This document shows positions 35,477 to 36,996 of a DNA stretch of 36,996 nt, one piece after another. Within the stretch, counting starts at the first letter, position 1. Each line of letters begins with the position of its first letter. The translations under genes were made by a program, and so were the position numbers. The notes beneath the pieces are model-generated. The model was not told the origin of the DNA, searched no databases, and worked only from the letters and a program-made list of their open reading frames with translations. The stretch comes from Verrucomicrobiaceae bacterium (GTDB lineage: Bacteria > Verrucomicrobiota > Verrucomicrobiia > Verrucomicrobiales > Verrucomicrobiaceae), in assembly GCA_021151605.1 (NCBI GenBank), contig JAGKWZ010000025.1, positions 1 through 36,996 of the forward strand, given 5' to 3'.

Positions 35477-35648
35477 GTGAAGATCGCAAACGTCAGTCTC
35501 AACGGCAAATTGTCTCTTTATTCTCTACCTGAACAAAGCTGAGGAAACTCAAGACCATCTCTTCAAGCCATACCTGCTGCCGATCTGCGCCACGGATGAC
35601 GTGAAGTAAAATTGCGCCCGATGCTTTTTTGCCTCTTAGATAGCGCTC

Positions 35649-36996
35649 ATGCGAGTCCCCGCCGCCCTTCTCGTCCTTTCAGTCTCTTCCTTCGCCGCCA
35701 CGCCGAAGGCCATCACGACCTTCCTCGACCAGCACTGCGTCGAGTGCCACGACGCCGACGTGAAGAAAGGCGGCCTCGACTTGACCTCCTTGACCTCCTT
35801 GACCTTTGACCTGCGCGACCCGCAGCTCTTCGAAAAGTGGGTCAAGATCCACGACAGCATCGCCGATGGCGAAATGCCGCCGAAAAAGAAGCCGCGTCCC
35901 GACGCGAAACTCGCCGAAGCCTTCCTCGACTCACTCGACAGCCAACTCCGCGACACCAGCGCGGCGCAAACCGCCTCCCAGGGCCGCACGCTCGTGCGCC
36001 GACTGAACCGCATCGAGTATGAAAACACCGTGCGTGATCTGCTGCACATTGACTTGCCGCTCGCGGGCCTTTTGCCGGAGGACACGCCGATGCACGGCTT
36101 TGACACCGTGGCGGAGGGGTTGCGCTTTTCGCAGCTCCAAATTGAGAAATACCTCGAAGCGGCGGATGCGGCGCTCGATGCCGCCGTGGACCTCCGCGTG
36201 CCGGTGGAGATGAAAAAGCAGCGCTTCAGCTACAAGGACCAGAAGAGCATCATCGACAATCTGAAGCTGCCGGATGATCCCCCCGCTGATCCGAAGAAGA
36301 AGTATCAGCGTCAGCGCCAGGTCTTCCGCTCGCTCGATGATGCGCTCGTCATGTTCACGGATGCGGATTACATGCTCGGCCTCTCGAATTTCAAACTGGG
36401 CCGCCCAGGGAGCTATCGCATCCGCCTTTCCGCCTACGGCTATCAGAGCGCGGGCCAACCGATCACGCTGCGTCTTTACGCGAACGATTACAAAGTCGGC
36501 AAGCGCCTACTCGGCACCTGGGACATGACCGCCGACAAGCCACGCGAGGTGGAAGTCATCGCGCAAATCAATCGCAGCGAGCACCTGCTCGTCCTGCCCT
36601 TCAGCGTCGGCTACGATGCCGATGGCAAGCGCCTCAGCGACTCCGACACGACGAAGCAATTCACCGGGCGCGGCCTCGCTGTGCAGTGGGTGGACATCGA
36701 GGGGCCGCTGGAGGCTCAGGCCTGGCCGCCGCCTTCCGTGAAGTCGATCTTTGGCGAGGTGCCCGTCGTGCCGATTGACAAAAAGAAGATCAAAAATCCC
36801 TGGGATGGCGAAAAGGCCATCGGCTACGAATTGCAGCCCGCTGATCCCGTCGCGGCGCTGAAAACGGTCATCGAAACCTTCGCCGCGAAGGCCTTCCGTC
36901 GTCCGCTGGAGACCGGTGAGGCAGATCGCTTCGTCAAACTCGCGAGCGACGCCCTCGCAGGAGGTGGCAGCTTTGCAGAAGCCACCAAGCTCGGCC
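35649..36996 (+). CDS. Planctomycete-type cytochrome c/DUF1587-DUF1592 protein, 3' truncated by window end
   Basis: The frame stays open from ATG 35649 to the window end (449 residues, no stop). A short signal peptide (MRVPAALLVLSVSSFAA) leads to a PSCyt1 haem domain with HCVECH (C30, C33, H34) and, near residue 75, an EMPPKKKPRP segment that may supply the distal Met. DUF1587 follows with VRRLNRIEYENTVRDLLHID, then the DUF1592-type region; AAKAFRRPLE near the end starts the DUF1595-like helix region. Full-length relatives have further DUF1588/DUF1585 domains. These are secreted proteins of unknown reaction, expanded in Planctomycetes and Verrucomicrobia and usually paired with a DUF1552 protein, which might lie just beyond the window. 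A tandem 9-bp repeat near the 5' end encodes part of LDLTSLTSLTF. Confidence 0.9.
   Translation, partial: MRVPAALLVLSVSSFAATPKAITTFLDQHCVECHDADVKKGGLDLTSLTSLTFDLRDPQLFEKWVKIHDSIADGEMPPKKKPRPDAKLAEAFLDSLDSQLRDTSAAQTASQGRTLVRRLNRIEYENTVRDLLHIDLPLAGLLPEDTPMHGFDTVAEGLRFSQLQIEKYLEAADAALDAAVDLRVPVEMKKQRFSYKDQKSIIDNLKLPDDPPADPKKKYQRQRQVFRSLDDALVMFTDADYMLGLSNFKLGRPGSYRIRLSAYGYQSAGQPITLRLYANDYKVGKRLLGTWDMTADKPREVEVIAQINRSEHLLVLPFSVGYDADGKRLSDSDTTKQFTGRGLAVQWVDIEGPLEAQAWPPPSVKSIFGEVPVVPIDKKKIKNPWDGEKAIGYELQPADPVAALKTVIETFAAKAFRRPLETGEADRFVKLASDALAGGGSFAEATKLG
35781..35804 (+). repeat. short tandem repeat (9-bp unit) in coding sequence
   Basis: The unit ttgacctcc occurs at 35781-35789 and 35790-35798, with a partial third copy ttgacc at 35799-35804. 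It is in frame (three codons per unit), so gain or loss of a unit would keep the reading frame. Confidence 0.85.

Overview
The window looks like chromosomal DNA of a Verrucomicrobiota bacterium, probably close to Prosthecobacter/Verrucomicrobium. This is inferred from gene content: DUF1549/DUF1553 and Planctomycete-type cytochrome (PSCyt1/DUF1587) proteins, a DUF1080 protein, a secreted Cys-type sulfatase, and a giant passenger-repeat protein ending in a PEP-CTERM sorting signal. Most starts lack a convincing Shine-Dalgarno sequence. I see no tRNA, rRNA, CRISPR array, insertion sequence or prophage.

Region 1 (1-5517): a cut-off HDOD-like fragment on the minus strand runs head-on into a ROK-family sugar kinase whose N-terminus looks replaced. 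Then comes a two-gene polyphosphate operon, a Ppx/GppA-HD protein with an eroded phosphatase site followed by a fully conserved polyphosphate kinase (PPK1). A histidine-box membrane hydroxylase/desaturase converges on ppk, and the two stop codons lie in one small palindrome.

Region 2 (5658-23473): a secreted DUF1080 protein, a GT-B-like putative glycosyltransferase, a sulfatase, a decayed second copy of part of that glycosyltransferase, and a single 13.96 kb gene for a protein of about 4,650 residues. This giant protein has a signal peptide, at least 14 clear autotransporter-associated beta-strand repeats in what look like three consecutive passenger modules, no autotransporter barrel, no cysteine that I could find after the signal peptide, and a C-terminal PEP-CTERM anchor. 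It ends at a strong intrinsic terminator. It is the most unusual object in the window.

Region 3 (23694-28620): a housekeeping block with an RsuA/RluB-type pseudouridine synthase and rplU-rpmA (followed by an intrinsic terminator), then a deacetylase-like protein divergent from rplU. A minus-strand cyoE-SCO-DUF420 cluster for cytochrome oxidase biogenesis follows; the oxidase structural genes are not in the window.

Region 4 (28667-36996): a DUF1549/DUF1553 secreted haem-motif protein, an unknown secreted protein, a natural fusion of a lipid A-type acyltransferase with a family 9 (heptosyltransferase-like) glycosyltransferase, a SAM methyltransferase, a secreted serine beta-lactamase-like hydrolase, and the first 449 residues of a Planctomycete-type cytochrome/DUF1587-DUF1592 protein that runs off the end. 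The fusion implies a Gram-negative outer membrane with lipid A and a core-like oligosaccharide.
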